Part shown: piece after piece, positions 17,024 to 24,703 of the stretch
How the letters are laid out: the number at the start of each line of letters is the position of its first letter
Numbering within the stretch: position 1 is the first letter of the stretch
From: Zunongwangia endophytica
GTDB taxonomy: Bacteria; Bacteroidota; Bacteroidia; Flavobacteriales; Flavobacteriaceae
Direction of reading: 5' to 3'
Assembly: GCF_030409505.1 (NCBI RefSeq)
Contig: NZ_JAUFPZ010000002.1
Coordinates: forward strand, 2,301,501-2,365,500
DNA: 64,000 bases
The notes under the pieces: model-generated
What the model was told of the DNA's origin: nothing
The model's database searches: none
Seen by the model: the letters and a program-made list of their open reading frames with translations, nothing else
Program-made: the position numbers and the translations under genes

Positions 17024-18190
17024 TTATACTAAGGCCTGTTTAATATCGGCGATAATATCATCGATATGTTCTAAACCTGCAGAAACTCTAATCAAACCAT
17101 CTGTAATTCCCACTTCCAGTCGATCTTCTTCACTTAGTTTACTATGGGTTGTACTAGCTGGATGCGTTACTATACTTCTTGTATCGCCAAGATTAGCGCT
17201 TCTGGAACACATTTTTACCGAATTTATAAACTTTCTTCCCGCATCTATTCCTCCTTTAATTTCAAACGAAATGATATTTCCGCCTAAACGCATTTGTTTT
17301 TTAGCAATATCATATTGAGGATGTGATTTTAAGAATGGATATTTTACATATTTAACATTAGGATCCGACTCTAAAAATTCAGCTAATTTTAAAGCATTTT
17401 CAGAATGTTTTTCTAAACGTACCGCCAAGGTTTCTAAACTTTTAGAAAGCACCCACGCGTTAAACGGACTCAAAGCCGGACCGGTGTTTCTAGAAAATAA
17501 ATATATCTCTCGAATCAAATCAGCTTTTCCCACCGTAACGCCACCTAATACTCTACCTTGTCCATCCATCATTTTGGTAGCCGAATGGATCACCAAATGC
17601 GCGCCATATTTAATTGGATTTTGAATGTAAGGCGTCGCAAAGCAATTATCGATCACTAAAATCAAGTTATGTTTTTTAGCAATTTCAGATAATACTTCAA
17701 GATCTATAATATCGACTCCGGGATTGGTAGGCGTTTCTGCAAAAATGATTTTGGTCTCCGGCTCAATTAAGCTTTCAATTTTATCAACTTCATTTACTTT
17801 AAAGTAGCTATGCGAAATGTTCCACTTCGGAAAAAACTTTGTGAACAACGAATGTGTACTTCCAAAAACCGATCTGGAAGAAATGATATGATCCCCGGCA
17901 TTTAACAAAGCTGCTAAGGAAGAAAAAACCGCACTCATTCCGGTTGCAAAAGCATACCCCCCTTCTGCCCCTTCCATCTTGCAAATTTTCTCTACAAACT
18001 CTGATGTATTTGGGTTTGAAAATCGGCTGTAAATATTACGCTCTTTTTCTTCAGAAAATGAAGCTCGCATATCTTCAGCATCTTCAAAAATATAACTTGA
18101 GGTTAAGTATAAAGGTGCTGAATGTTCTAAATGTTGTGAACGTTCTATTTGAGTTCGTATCGCTTCGGTTTCAAAATGTGGGGTTGACAT
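17024..18190 (-). CDS. metZ: O-succinyl/O-acetylhomoserine sulfhydrylase-type PLP enzyme
   Basis: The 388-residue protein belongs to the Cys/Met metabolism PLP family. It shows YSRFSNPNT near residue 54, the FATGMSAV segment, FAETPTNPG, and the PLP lysine Lys206 in HSATKMMDGQG. The sequence around the active site resembles MetZ more than cystathionine beta-lyase. It would join sulfide to an activated homoserine to give homocysteine. Because the MetX-like domain acetylates homoserine, O-acetylhomoserine may be its true substrate. Cystathionine gamma-synthase or gamma-lyase activity cannot be ruled out. It follows metY by 45 bases and shares its leader. Confidence 0.8.
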   Translation of the reverse strand: MSTPHFETEAIRTQIERSQHLEHSAPLYLTSSYIFEDAEDMRASFSEEKERNIYSRFSNPNTSEFVEKICKMEGAEGGYAFATGMSAVFSSLAALLNAGDHIISSRSVFGSTHSLFTKFFPKWNISHSYFKVNEVDKIESLIEPETKIIFAETPTNPGVDIIDLEVLSEIAKKHNLILVIDNCFATPYIQNPIKYGAHLVIHSATKMMDGQGRVLGGVTVGKADLIREIYLFSRNTGPALSPFNAWVLSKSLETLAVRLEKHSENALKLAEFLESDPNVKYVKYPFLKSHPQYDIAKKQMRLGGNIISFEIKGGIDAGRKFINSVKMCSRSANLGDTRSIVTHPASTTHSKLSEEDRLEVGITDGLIRVSAGLEHIDDIIADIKQALV

Positions 18191-18235
18191 ATTTCTATTT
18201 TTTTATTTCTATTCTAATCTCAGAATTAAAATTAG

Positions 18236-19513
18236 TTATTTTATTGTTGAAAATACGTTTAATAGATCGGCTTTTAAATCGGCTATATCTTCCAGACCTA
18301 CAGATAGACGTATTAAATCCTGCTTAACACCGGCATCATTTTGAGCTTTTTCGTCTAGTTGTTGATGAGTTGTGCTTGCAGGATGAATAATTAGTGATTT
18401 TGTATCTCCAATATTGGCCAATAAAGAGAACAATTTTGTTTCGTTAGCTATTATTTTAGCAGACTCGTAACCGCCTTTTACGCCGAATGTTACAATCCCG
18501 CTTTGACCTTCCGGCAAATATTCTTTTGCTAACTCATAATATGGGCTAGTTGATAAACCAGGATAATTAACCCAGCTTACCGCTTCCTGTTCTTGTAACC
18601 ATTCTGCCAACGCCAATGCATTTTCACTATGTTGCTTTATTCTAATTTTCAAGGTTTCCAGTCCCTGGATTATTTGAAAAGCATTAAAAGGACTCAATGC
18701 TGCACCGTGATCTCGCAAGCCTTCTACACGAGCTTTTGCTATAAAGGCAGCGTTTCCTAATGCTTCATGATAAACTAAACCATGATAACCGGCTGAAGGC
18801 TCTGTAAATTCAGGAAACTTACCACTGGCCCAATCAAAAGTACCTGCATCGATTATAGCGCCTCCAAGAGAAGTTCCATTACCACTTATATATTTAGTTA
18901 GAGATTCTATTACGATATTAGCGCCAAACTCAATCGGCTTAAGTAAATAAGGCGTGGCTACAGTATTATCTACAATAAATGGAATGTTATGTGCTTTAGC
19001 TTGCTTAGAAATATTTTTTAGGTCTAAAACATCTAATTTGGGGTTCCCAAGCGACTCCGCAAAAACAACCCTGGTATTCTCTTTAACGGCTTTCCCAAAA
19101 TTCTCGGGATCTGACGGATCTACAAAAGTTGTGGTAATACCAAATCTTGGTAAGGTTACACTTAATAAATTATAGGTTCCGCCATATAAACTACTGGAAG
19201 CCACTATATGATCACCAGCTTTTAATAATGTTAGTAAAGTAGTATTAATTGCAGCTGTTCCCGATGCGGTTACTACCGCGCCAATTCCACCTTCTAAAGC
19301 GGCAAGTCTTTGTTCTAAAATATCGTTGGTCGGATTATTTAAACGTGTATAAATATATCCCGGTTGCGCCAAAGAAAATCTACCGGCTGCCTCATCAGAA
19401 TCTTTAAAGACATAAGACGTAGTTTGATAAATAGGTACTGCTCTTGTCCCTCCGTTAGTAGTTACATCGTGACCGGCATGTAAAGCGTTTGTAGAAAATT
19501 TATTAGTACTCAT
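18236..19513 (-). CDS. metY: O-acetylhomoserine sulfhydrylase (aminocarboxypropyltransferase)
   Basis: The 425-residue protein has the longer form typical of MetY: FSTNALHAGHD start, IYTRLNNPTND, ASGTAAIN, FAESLGNPKLDVLD and the PLP lysine Lys207 in ESLTKYISGNGTSLGG. It makes homocysteine from O-acetylhomoserine and sulfide, joining the products of the MetX-like domain and of the sulfite reductase operon. It is first in the metY-metZ-rrf2 row. Upstream lie a Met-rich leader peptide, a strong terminator and a possible pseudoknot within 300 bases, so its expression is probably set by methionine or related signals. Confidence 0.92.
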   Translation of the reverse strand: MSTNKFSTNALHAGHDVTTNGGTRAVPIYQTTSYVFKDSDEAAGRFSLAQPGYIYTRLNNPTNDILEQRLAALEGGIGAVVTASGTAAINTTLLTLLKAGDHIVASSSLYGGTYNLLSVTLPRFGITTTFVDPSDPENFGKAVKENTRVVFAESLGNPKLDVLDLKNISKQAKAHNIPFIVDNTVATPYLLKPIEFGANIVIESLTKYISGNGTSLGGAIIDAGTFDWASGKFPEFTEPSAGYHGLVYHEALGNAAFIAKARVEGLRDHGAALSPFNAFQIIQGLETLKIRIKQHSENALALAEWLQEQEAVSWVNYPGLSTSPYYELAKEYLPEGQSGIVTFGVKGGYESAKIIANETKLFSLLANIGDTKSLIIHPASTTHQQLDEKAQNDAGVKQDLIRLSVGLEDIADLKADLLNVFSTIK

Positions 19514-19536
19514 AATATTATTTTAAATAAGTTAAC

Positions 19537-19601
19537 GACCCCCTATTTGTTGCTATTACCTGGGAGATCTTATTGAAGTTTATTCAATTTAGATAATAGC
19601 A
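19537..19601 (-). promoter_or_regulatory. Possible H-type pseudoknot just before metY
   Basis: On the minus strand TGCTATTA (19594-19601) pairs with TAATAGCA (19551-19558). Inside that loop GATCTCC (19563-19569) can pair with GGGGGTC (19537-19543), which lies outside the first stem, giving a pseudoknot with two wobble pairs. A small hairpin ATTGAA/TTCAAT also sits in the loop. It ends 23 bases before the metY ATG. I do not recognise the class; it lacks the core sequences of SAM-I and SAM-II. Ligand and function are unknown. Confidence 0.45.
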
Positions 19602-19664
19602 GTGCATTTTTCTACACATAAAACTGGTTATGCTAACACTAAAAGTTTGAAGTACTAAATCCAT
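19584..19664 (-). CDS. Possible second leader ORF before metY
   Basis: A 26-codon frame runs from ATG 19664 to TGA 19584-19586 and ends in SFMCRKMHCYYLN, with two Cys and two internal Met. Its TGC TAT TAT codons form the 5' strand of the pseudoknot stem, so a translating ribosome would disrupt that fold. It comes after the terminator of the first leader. It may be chance; the cysteine and methionine content is suggestive but weaker than in the other leaders. Confidence 0.3.
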   Translation of the reverse strand: MDLVLQTFSVSITSFMCRKMHCYYLN

Positions 19665-19683
19665 ATTTGTTGTTTTAATTCCA

Positions 19684-19718
19684 TAAAAAAAGCCGCTGTT
19701 TTTGGCAGCGGCTTTTTA
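19684..19718 (-). terminator. Attenuator terminator of the metY leader
   Basis: On the minus strand AAAAAGCCGCTG folds against CAGCGGCTTTTT, followed by seven U (19685-19691). It stands 170 bases before metY and 18 bases after the Met-leader stop. The 5' arm (GCCGCTGC, from 19705-19712) can pair with GCAGTGCGC of the leader ORF (19748-19756) through eight pairs with one bulge, giving a rival antiterminator. The hairpin also has A and U runs in both directions. Confidence 0.88.
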
Positions 19719-19735
19719 ATATTATATGTTTGAGT

Positions 19736-19807
19736 TTATACAATAGAGCGCACTGCGGAAGGTTTCCACATCATATTCATAAAGCGCATCATATTGTTTA
19801 AAATCAT
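19736..19807 (-). CDS. Methionine-rich leader peptide of the metY attenuator
   Basis: A 23-codon frame starts at ATG 19807 (or, in frame, at 19792) and stops at TAA 19736-19738. From 19792 it reads MMRFMNMMWKPSAVRSIV, with five Met among eight residues. A consensus promoter begins 22 bases upstream and a strong terminator follows. The Ala-Val-Arg codons hold GCAGTGCGC, which can pair with the 5' arm of that terminator. A ribosome held at the Met codons would leave this segment free and let RNA polymerase continue into metY. A ribosome reaching the stop would mask it. This is the classical attenuation layout; a methionine or Met-tRNA response is inferred. Confidence 0.82.
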   Translation of the reverse strand: MILNNMMRFMNMMWKPSAVRSIV

Positions 19808-19828
19808 TATCTTATAAATCTATAGTTG

Positions 19829-19860
19829 CAAATATAACTACAGAAATATTTCTTAGCCAA
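19829..19860 (-). promoter_or_regulatory. Promoter of the metY leader transcript
   Basis: On the minus strand TTG (19858-19860) is followed after 21 bases by TATATTTG (19829-19836), an exact match to the Bacteroidota -7 consensus. The start point would lie near 19822, giving a short 5' end before the leader ORF. Confidence 0.75.
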
Positions 19861-20046
19861 GAATTTTCTTCTTTTTTTTGAAAACGATTTTATTAATATC
19901 CTAACGATACTATAAAGATAACATACAATTGAATTCATTATTCCTATATTTTAAAATCTTACCTTATAAAATCAAAAAAAAGTTTCTAGAAATGAATATG
20001 ACGATTAAAAAGACGTTAAAGAAAGTTATACTAAAAAAGTATTTTA

Positions 20047-20054
20047 TACATTTG
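20047..20054 (+). promoter_or_regulatory. -7 promoter element before the metK riboswitch
   Basis: TACATTTG matches TAnnTTTG exactly and is 16 bases upstream of the riboswitch. No clear TTG stands at the usual -33 distance, so only the -7 half is supported. Confidence 0.5.
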
Positions 20055-20070
20055 CTGAAGAAATAATAAC

Positions 20071-20139
20071 AGGGAAAGATTTGACTGATTGCAACCCTCT
20101 AACAATTTTATTTAAGATTGTTAAAAATGCTAAAGCAGT
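20071..20139 (+). ncRNA. SAM-II-like riboswitch before metK, with an inserted hairpin
   Basis: P1 is AGGG (20071-20074) with CCCT (20095-20098). Its loop holds GATTTGACTGATTGCAA, closely matching the SAM-II core (GAUUU...UUGCAA). Downstream GCTAAA (20129-20134) is the other conserved SAM-II segment, and ACTG (20084-20087) can pair with CAGT (20136-20139) to close the pseudoknot. Between P1 and GCTAAA there is an extra stem, TAACAAT (20100-20106) with ATTGTTA (20117-20123), where known SAM-II RNAs have a short linker. SAM made by MetK would repress its own gene. I am fairly sure of the family from these core matches, without a covariance search. Confidence 0.75.
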
Positions 20140-20208
20140 ACTACTTTTTATAGCCTGCCTTTACGTCAAATTTACCCCGTCTTTTTATAACATAAAGGAA
20201 AAAGATTT

Positions 20209-21465
20209 ATGGCTTATTTATTTACTTCAGAAAGTGTTTCTGAAGGACACCCAGATAAGATTGCAGATCAGATTAGCGATACCTTATTAGATAATTTCCT
20301 GGCTTTTGATGAAGAATCTAAAGTAGCCTGCGAAACTCTAGTTACTACAGGACAAGTAGTTTTAGCAGGTGAAGTGCGTTCGAATACTTATTTAGACGTT
20401 CAGCAAATTGCTAGAGATGTTATTAATGATATTGGTTACACCAAAGGTGAATATCAATTTAGTGGTGATTCTTGCGGAGTCATTTCTTTAATCCACGAGC
20501 AGTCTCCAGATATCAGCCAGGGTGTAGATCGTGAGACTAAAGAAGAGCAAGGTGCAGGTGACCAGGGAATGATGTTTGGCTATGCTACTACAGAAACTGA
20601 GAACTACATGCCACTTGCGCTCGATATTTCTCACAAAATGATGGTCGAGCTCGCTAAGCTTAGACGTGAAAATAAAGATATCACCTATTTAAGACCTGAT
20701 GCTAAAAGTCAGGTTACCATTGAATATAGTGATGATAATATTCCACAACGAATCGTAGCTATCGTTTTATCTACTCAGCATGACCAATTTATGGAAGATG
20801 ATGAGGAAATGTTGGATAAGATCAAAAACGATATTATCGAAATTTTGATGCCTCGTGTTATCGAGCAATTACCTGAGTATGTTCAGAAATTATTTAATGA
20901 TGATATTACTTATCACATTAATCCAACCGGGAAATTTGTAATTGGCGGCCCGCATGGAGATGCCGGACTTACCGGAAGAAAAATTATTGTAGATACTTAT
21001 GGTGGTAAAGGTGCTCACGGTGGTGGTGCTTTCTCAGGAAAAGATCCTAGTAAAGTAGACCGCTCTGCTGCTTACGCCTCTAGACATATTGCTAAAAACT
21101 TAGTTGCAGCCGGCGTTGCAGATGAAGTTTTGGTTCAGGTTTCTTACGCCATTGGTGTGGTAGAACCTACCTCGATTTCAGTAGATACTTATGGTACTTC
21201 TAAAGTTGAAATGAGTAATGGTGAGATTGCTAAAAAAGTAAGAGAGATTTTTGATATGCGCCCATTTGCGATAGAAGAGCGCTTAAATCTTAGAAATCCT
21301 ATTTATCGTGAAACTGCAGCTTACGGTCATATGGGAAAAGAATCGAGAACGGTTACAAAAATTTTCAAAAGTCCGTATAGCGGAGAAGTTAAAAAAGAGG
21401 TAGAATTATTTACTTGGGAAAAACTGGATTATGTTGACAAGGTAAAAGAAGCCTTCGAGTTGTAA
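20209..21465 (+). CDS. metK: S-adenosylmethionine synthetase
   Basis: The 418-residue protein starts [19 protein letters not shown] and contains [15 protein letters not shown] and the phosphate loop [21 protein letters not shown], all hallmarks of MetK. It makes SAM from methionine and ATP, the end point of the pathway that fills the preceding 20 kb. It is on the opposite strand, transcribed away from metY, with its own SAM-II-like leader. Length and conserved segments are normal. AAAGGAAAAAG just before the ATG is a fair ribosome-binding site. Confidence 0.98.
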   Translation: MAYLFTSESVSEGHPDKIADQISDTLLDNFLAFDEESKVACETLVTTGQVVLAGEVRSNTYLDVQQIARDVINDIGYTKGEYQFSGDSCGVISLIHEQSPDISQGVDRETKEEQGAGDQGMMFGYATTETENYMPLALDISHKMMVELAKLRRENKDITYLRPDAKSQVTIEYSDDNIPQRIVAIVLSTQHDQFMEDDEEMLDKIKNDIIEILMPRVIEQLPEYVQKLFNDDITYHINPTGKFVIGGPHGDAGLTGRKIIVDTYGGKGAHGGGAFSGKDPSKVDRSAAYASRHIAKNLVAAGVADEVLVQVSYAIGVVEPTSISVDTYGTSKVEMSNGEIAKKVREIFDMRPFAIEERLNLRNPIYRETAAYGHMGKESRTVTKIFKSPYSGEVKKEVELFTWEKLDYVDKVKEAFEL

Positions 21466-21498
21466 ATTTAGTTCATCTTATAAGTTTATTTTACTATC

Positions 21499-22041
21499 AT
21501 GAAATTACTCGGTACATATAAAAATTTAAAGTATTACTTATCAAATGATATTGACCCTTTATATTTTTCGCCCATCTTAGCTTTTGTAAAGTATAAATTA
21601 GAAGTAAACTGGGATGATTATAATGAGTTTTTTCATGCTTGTCGCCTTTTCGAAAATTTAAAGAAAAATGATCAGGTTATAGTAGATTCACACTTGCTGT
21701 TTAAAGATGGGAATTTGATTGGTTGCGCATTTATTGTGCGCGGTAATATCGCAGATCTTGAAGAACGATATAAGATTACGGAGGAAAAGATGGCCCTTCA
21801 AATTAAATACTTTCATATTACCGAAAAGGGTAATGGATATGGGAAAAACTGGTTAAAAGATGTAATAATACCATATTATTCAGAATTACAGTATAAAAGA
21901 ATTTATGTTAATTCCAGCCATCCGCTCTCGTTCCCTTTCTACGAAAGATTGGGTGAAAAGATTGCCAATTACACTCAACATAGCGATAATAATTTGCGTG
22001 AAAGAAAAGGTGCAAGTTTTCTTTTAAGAATAGCTAATTAA
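21499..22041 (+). CDS. GNAT-like acetyltransferase, substrate unknown
   Basis: The 180-residue protein has the broad layout of a GNAT fold. A central FHITEKGNGYGKNWLKDVIIPYY resembles the acetyl-CoA loop (Q/RxxGxG/A), and a later segment NSSHPLSFPFYERLGEKI is the typical GNAT C-terminal strand and helix. It follows metK by 33 bases and could be read through from it, although no functional link is evident. A hairpin with U-rich tail follows. The substrate cannot be told from the sequence. Confidence 0.65.
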   Translation: MKLLGTYKNLKYYLSNDIDPLYFSPILAFVKYKLEVNWDDYNEFFHACRLFENLKKNDQVIVDSHLLFKDGNLIGCAFIVRGNIADLEERYKITEEKMALQIKYFHITEKGNGYGKNWLKDVIIPYYSELQYKRIYVNSSHPLSFPFYERLGEKIANYTQHSDNNLRERKGASFLLRIAN

Positions 22042-22067
22042 AATAAAAATTCCTTTTAGAACAAAAT

Positions 22068-22099
22068 ATCCTCTGATTCTTCAGGGGATTTGTTGTTTT
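22068..22099 (+). terminator. Probable terminator after the GNAT gene
   Basis: ATCCTCTGA (22068-22076) pairs with TCAGGGGAT (22081-22089) around a four-base loop. It is followed by TTGTTGTTTT, a moderate U tract. Confidence 0.55.
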
Positions 22100-22204
22100 A
22101 AATCACTTTTCTAACACCAGCTGATTTTATCCTTTTCTTCGGAAATCTTTAACAGCGGCAGGACTTTTTAATCACTAACTTGAGAATATAACAAAAGCAT
22201 TCTC

Positions 22205-23569
22205 ATGTCCTTTTTTAAAAAAGTAAGAAACACGGTAAACCTGTTAAAGTCGGTTGATATGGATCAGCTGGCAAAAATTAATAAGCAAATCGATTTGTCC
22301 GAAGCGATGAAAGCTTTAGGTACATTAGATGAACGACAGCTTGCCGGACTCATGAAAATGTTAAAAACCAAGCGTCACAAATCACAGAGTGACCTTCCTC
22401 CTATCGATGGCGATTTTTATAATCTGGATTATAAACTTACCAAAGAACAGCGCGAACTTCAAATGAAAGTTCGTAATCTAATGGAAGATGAAATTCGACC
22501 GCTGATTAATGACCACTGGAATCGTGCAAAGTTTCCTTTTGAAATAATTGAAAAATTCAAGAAACTAAATATTGCCGGTATTCCATACGAGGGTTATGGT
22601 TGCCCTAATCTTCCGTTTTTAATGGAAGGAATTATCGCGCAGGAAATTGCAAGAGTCGATGTTTCTACTTCAACCTTTTTTGGTGTTCATAGTGGGTTAG
22701 CAATGGGATCTATCTATTTATGCGGAAGTGAGGAGCAAAAGCAAAAATGGCTTCCGCAGATGCAAAAACTAGAAAAAATTGGCGCCTTTGGATTAACAGA
22801 GCCCAATGTAGGATCTGGCGTTGCCGGAGGTTTAGAAACCACTTGTAAATTCGATGGAGAACATTGGATTTTAAACGGACAAAAAAAATGGATTGGTAAT
22901 GCCACATTTGCCGATGTAATTATCATTTGGGCACGAGATGAAGAAAGCAATCAGGTAAAAGGATTTCTAGTAGAAAAAGACAATCCCGGCTTTAAAGCTG
23001 AAAAGATGGAAGATAAAATGGCATTGCGTATTGTACAAAATGCCCTTATCACGCTTACCGATTGTAAGATTGCAGAAAGTGATCGATTACAAAATGCAAA
23101 TTCGTTTAAAGACACTGCTAACGTCTTAAGAATGACGCGTGCCGGTGTTGCCTGGCAAGCGGTTGGTTGTGCTCGTGGTGCTTATGAAAGTGCTTTAAAG
23201 TACACTAGAAAGAGAGAACAATTTGGTCGTCCTATTGCTTCGTATCAGTTAATACAAAATCATCTGGTAGAAATGGTTTCTAACCTTACTGCCATGCAAA
23301 CCTTATGTTTTAGACTTTCAGAAATGCAGGACGCAGATATGCTTACCGATGAGCATGCTTCTTTAGCTAAAGTCTATTGTAGTATGCGTATGCGCGATGT
23401 AGTAAGTCGTGCTCGTGAAGTGATGGGCGGTAACGGGATTTTACTTGAACATGATGTGGCTCGTTTTGTAGCCGATGCCGAAGCTATTTACAGTTACGAG
23501 GGCACAAAAGAGATCAATTCTTTAATTGTTGGTAGAGCAATTACCGGTTACAGTGCTTTTGTTAGCTAA
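22205..23569 (+). CDS. Acyl-CoA dehydrogenase, glutaryl-CoA dehydrogenase-like
   Basis: The 454-residue flavoprotein has an N-terminal extension of about 70 residues before the usual fold. It shows FGLTEPNVGSG, the KWIGNATFADVIIIWAR segment and RAREVMGGNGILLEHDVARFVADAEAIYSYEGTKEIN, where the Glu of YEGT is the expected catalytic base. These segments resemble glutaryl-CoA dehydrogenases (YEGTHD, GRAITG). It would oxidise an acyl-CoA and pass electrons to ETF, whose two subunits are encoded near 52-53 kb. The natural substrate is uncertain. The next gene, 62 bases on, may share its transcript. Confidence 0.88.
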   Translation: MSFFKKVRNTVNLLKSVDMDQLAKINKQIDLSEAMKALGTLDERQLAGLMKMLKTKRHKSQSDLPPIDGDFYNLDYKLTKEQRELQMKVRNLMEDEIRPLINDHWNRAKFPFEIIEKFKKLNIAGIPYEGYGCPNLPFLMEGIIAQEIARVDVSTSTFFGVHSGLAMGSIYLCGSEEQKQKWLPQMQKLEKIGAFGLTEPNVGSGVAGGLETTCKFDGEHWILNGQKKWIGNATFADVIIIWARDEESNQVKGFLVEKDNPGFKAEKMEDKMALRIVQNALITLTDCKIAESDRLQNANSFKDTANVLRMTRAGVAWQAVGCARGAYESALKYTRKREQFGRPIASYQLIQNHLVEMVSNLTAMQTLCFRLSEMQDADMLTDEHASLAKVYCSMRMRDVVSRAREVMGGNGILLEHDVARFVADAEAIYSYEGTKEINSLIVGRAITGYSAFVS

Positions 23570-23630
23570 AAAAAACTCAGAAATAAATTAAAAATCAAAA
23601 CCCTCACAAGAGGGGAAAAATTAGAATTAA

Positions 23631-24560
23631 ATGTCAGTATTAGTTGTAGCCCCAGGAAGAGATGTATCTAAATGGGTAGAAAATTTAAAAGGTCAGCATC
23701 CGGGAATGAATGTATATACCTATCCGGAAGATCATGATACCGAAGAAGTAGAATTTGCAATTTCTTGGAAGCATCCTCGTGGACTCTTCAAAAATTATCC
23801 TAATTTAAAAGTAGTTGCTTCTATGGGGGCCGGTGTAGATCATATTACCTCTGATCCAGAATTTCCTGAAGGCGTTAAAATAACACGAGTTGTCGATGAG
23901 CAATTAACCAGCGATTTAAGTGAGTTTGTTCTTGCTTTGGTTATGAATCACACACGTCACCTTTCAGCATATAAACACCAGGAAAAAGATCACAACTGGA
24001 ATGTGATGAAGTATTGCCGTAACAGCGATATGAAAATTGGAGTTATGGGAATGGGCGTGATTGGTACCGCCACTGCGAAACTGTTAGCAAAAAATAACTT
24101 TCAGGTTTCAGGATGGTCGCGTACAGAAAAAGACTGCCAGGACATCAAATCTTACTCTGGAGATAACAGTTTAGACGACTTTTTAAGTAATTCTGAAGTT
24201 CTTATTTGCCTACTTCCTTTAACCGATGAGACTAACGGAATTTTAAATAAAGAATTATTCGAGAAACTTCCTAAAGGGGCGTATATCATAAATGTAGGTC
24301 GTGGAGAACATTTAGAAGAGAACGATCTAATCGAAATGATTGATAATGGTCATCTTGCAGGTGCATCTTTAGATGTTTTTAAAGAAGAACCTTTACCAGA
24401 AGATCATGCTTTTTGGGAACAAAAGAGAATCAGTATAACTCCGCACACCGCAAGTTTAACGGAAGCAGAATCTGTAATTCCTCAAATCGTGGAAAATTAC
24501 AAAAGATTTAAAGATGATGAAGAGTTGAAAAACGTGGTAGAACAAGACCGTGGTTATTAA
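23631..24560 (+). CDS. D-2-hydroxyacid dehydrogenase (glyoxylate/hydroxypyruvate reductase A-like)
   Basis: The 309-residue protein has the NAD(P)-binding motif GVMGMGVIGTATAKLLA followed by WSRTEK, and the catalytic Arg, Glu and His in NVGRGEHL, DVFKEEPLP and ITPHTASLTE. The order and spacing match GhrA-type reductases, which reduce glyoxylate and hydroxypyruvate. An Arg after the fold in WSRTEK hints at NADPH preference. It stands after the acyl-CoA dehydrogenase with a 61-base gap; no shared pathway is clear. Confidence 0.85.
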   Translation: MSVLVVAPGRDVSKWVENLKGQHPGMNVYTYPEDHDTEEVEFAISWKHPRGLFKNYPNLKVVASMGAGVDHITSDPEFPEGVKITRVVDEQLTSDLSEFVLALVMNHTRHLSAYKHQEKDHNWNVMKYCRNSDMKIGVMGMGVIGTATAKLLAKNNFQVSGWSRTEKDCQDIKSYSGDNSLDDFLSNSEVLICLLPLTDETNGILNKELFEKLPKGAYIINVGRGEHLEENDLIEMIDNGHLAGASLDVFKEEPLPEDHAFWEQKRISITPHTASLTEAESVIPQIVENYKRFKDDEELKNVVEQDRGY

Positions 24561-24656
24561 TTATAATTTGAAAAAATAATGCTGAATTTTAAATTTCAAG
24601 TCAATCACCAGAAGTATATGCCTTGAATATATAATTGAGTATCAAAGTTTTTTCCT

Positions 24657-24696
24657 AATGCTGAAATTGGTTAATTTTCCAACTAATTTCAGCATT
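24657..24696 (+). terminator. Long hairpin before the dehydratase gene
   Basis: AATGCTGAAATTGGTT (24657-24672) pairs with AACTAATTTCAGCATT (24681-24696) over 16 pairs with one wobble, and then TATATTT follows. It probably ends the 2-hydroxyacid dehydrogenase transcript. It finishes only seven bases before the next start codon, so it could also block translation of that gene. Confidence 0.55.
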
Positions 24697-24703
24697 TATA
24701 TTT

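Noticed and set aside
17944..18327. 127-codon plus-strand frame opposite metZ and metY
   Set aside because: It is antisense to two well-supported genes, and its content is low complexity with many Leu and Phe.
19684..19718. Terminator of a gene coming from the metK side
   Set aside because: No gene on the minus strand lies between metK and this hairpin other than the leader ORF, and the leader promoter is directly upstream, so attenuation explains it better.
20081..20290. 69-codon open frame on the plus strand before and into metK
   Set aside because: It runs through the SAM-II-like riboswitch and then overlaps metK in another frame; it is a shadow of those features.
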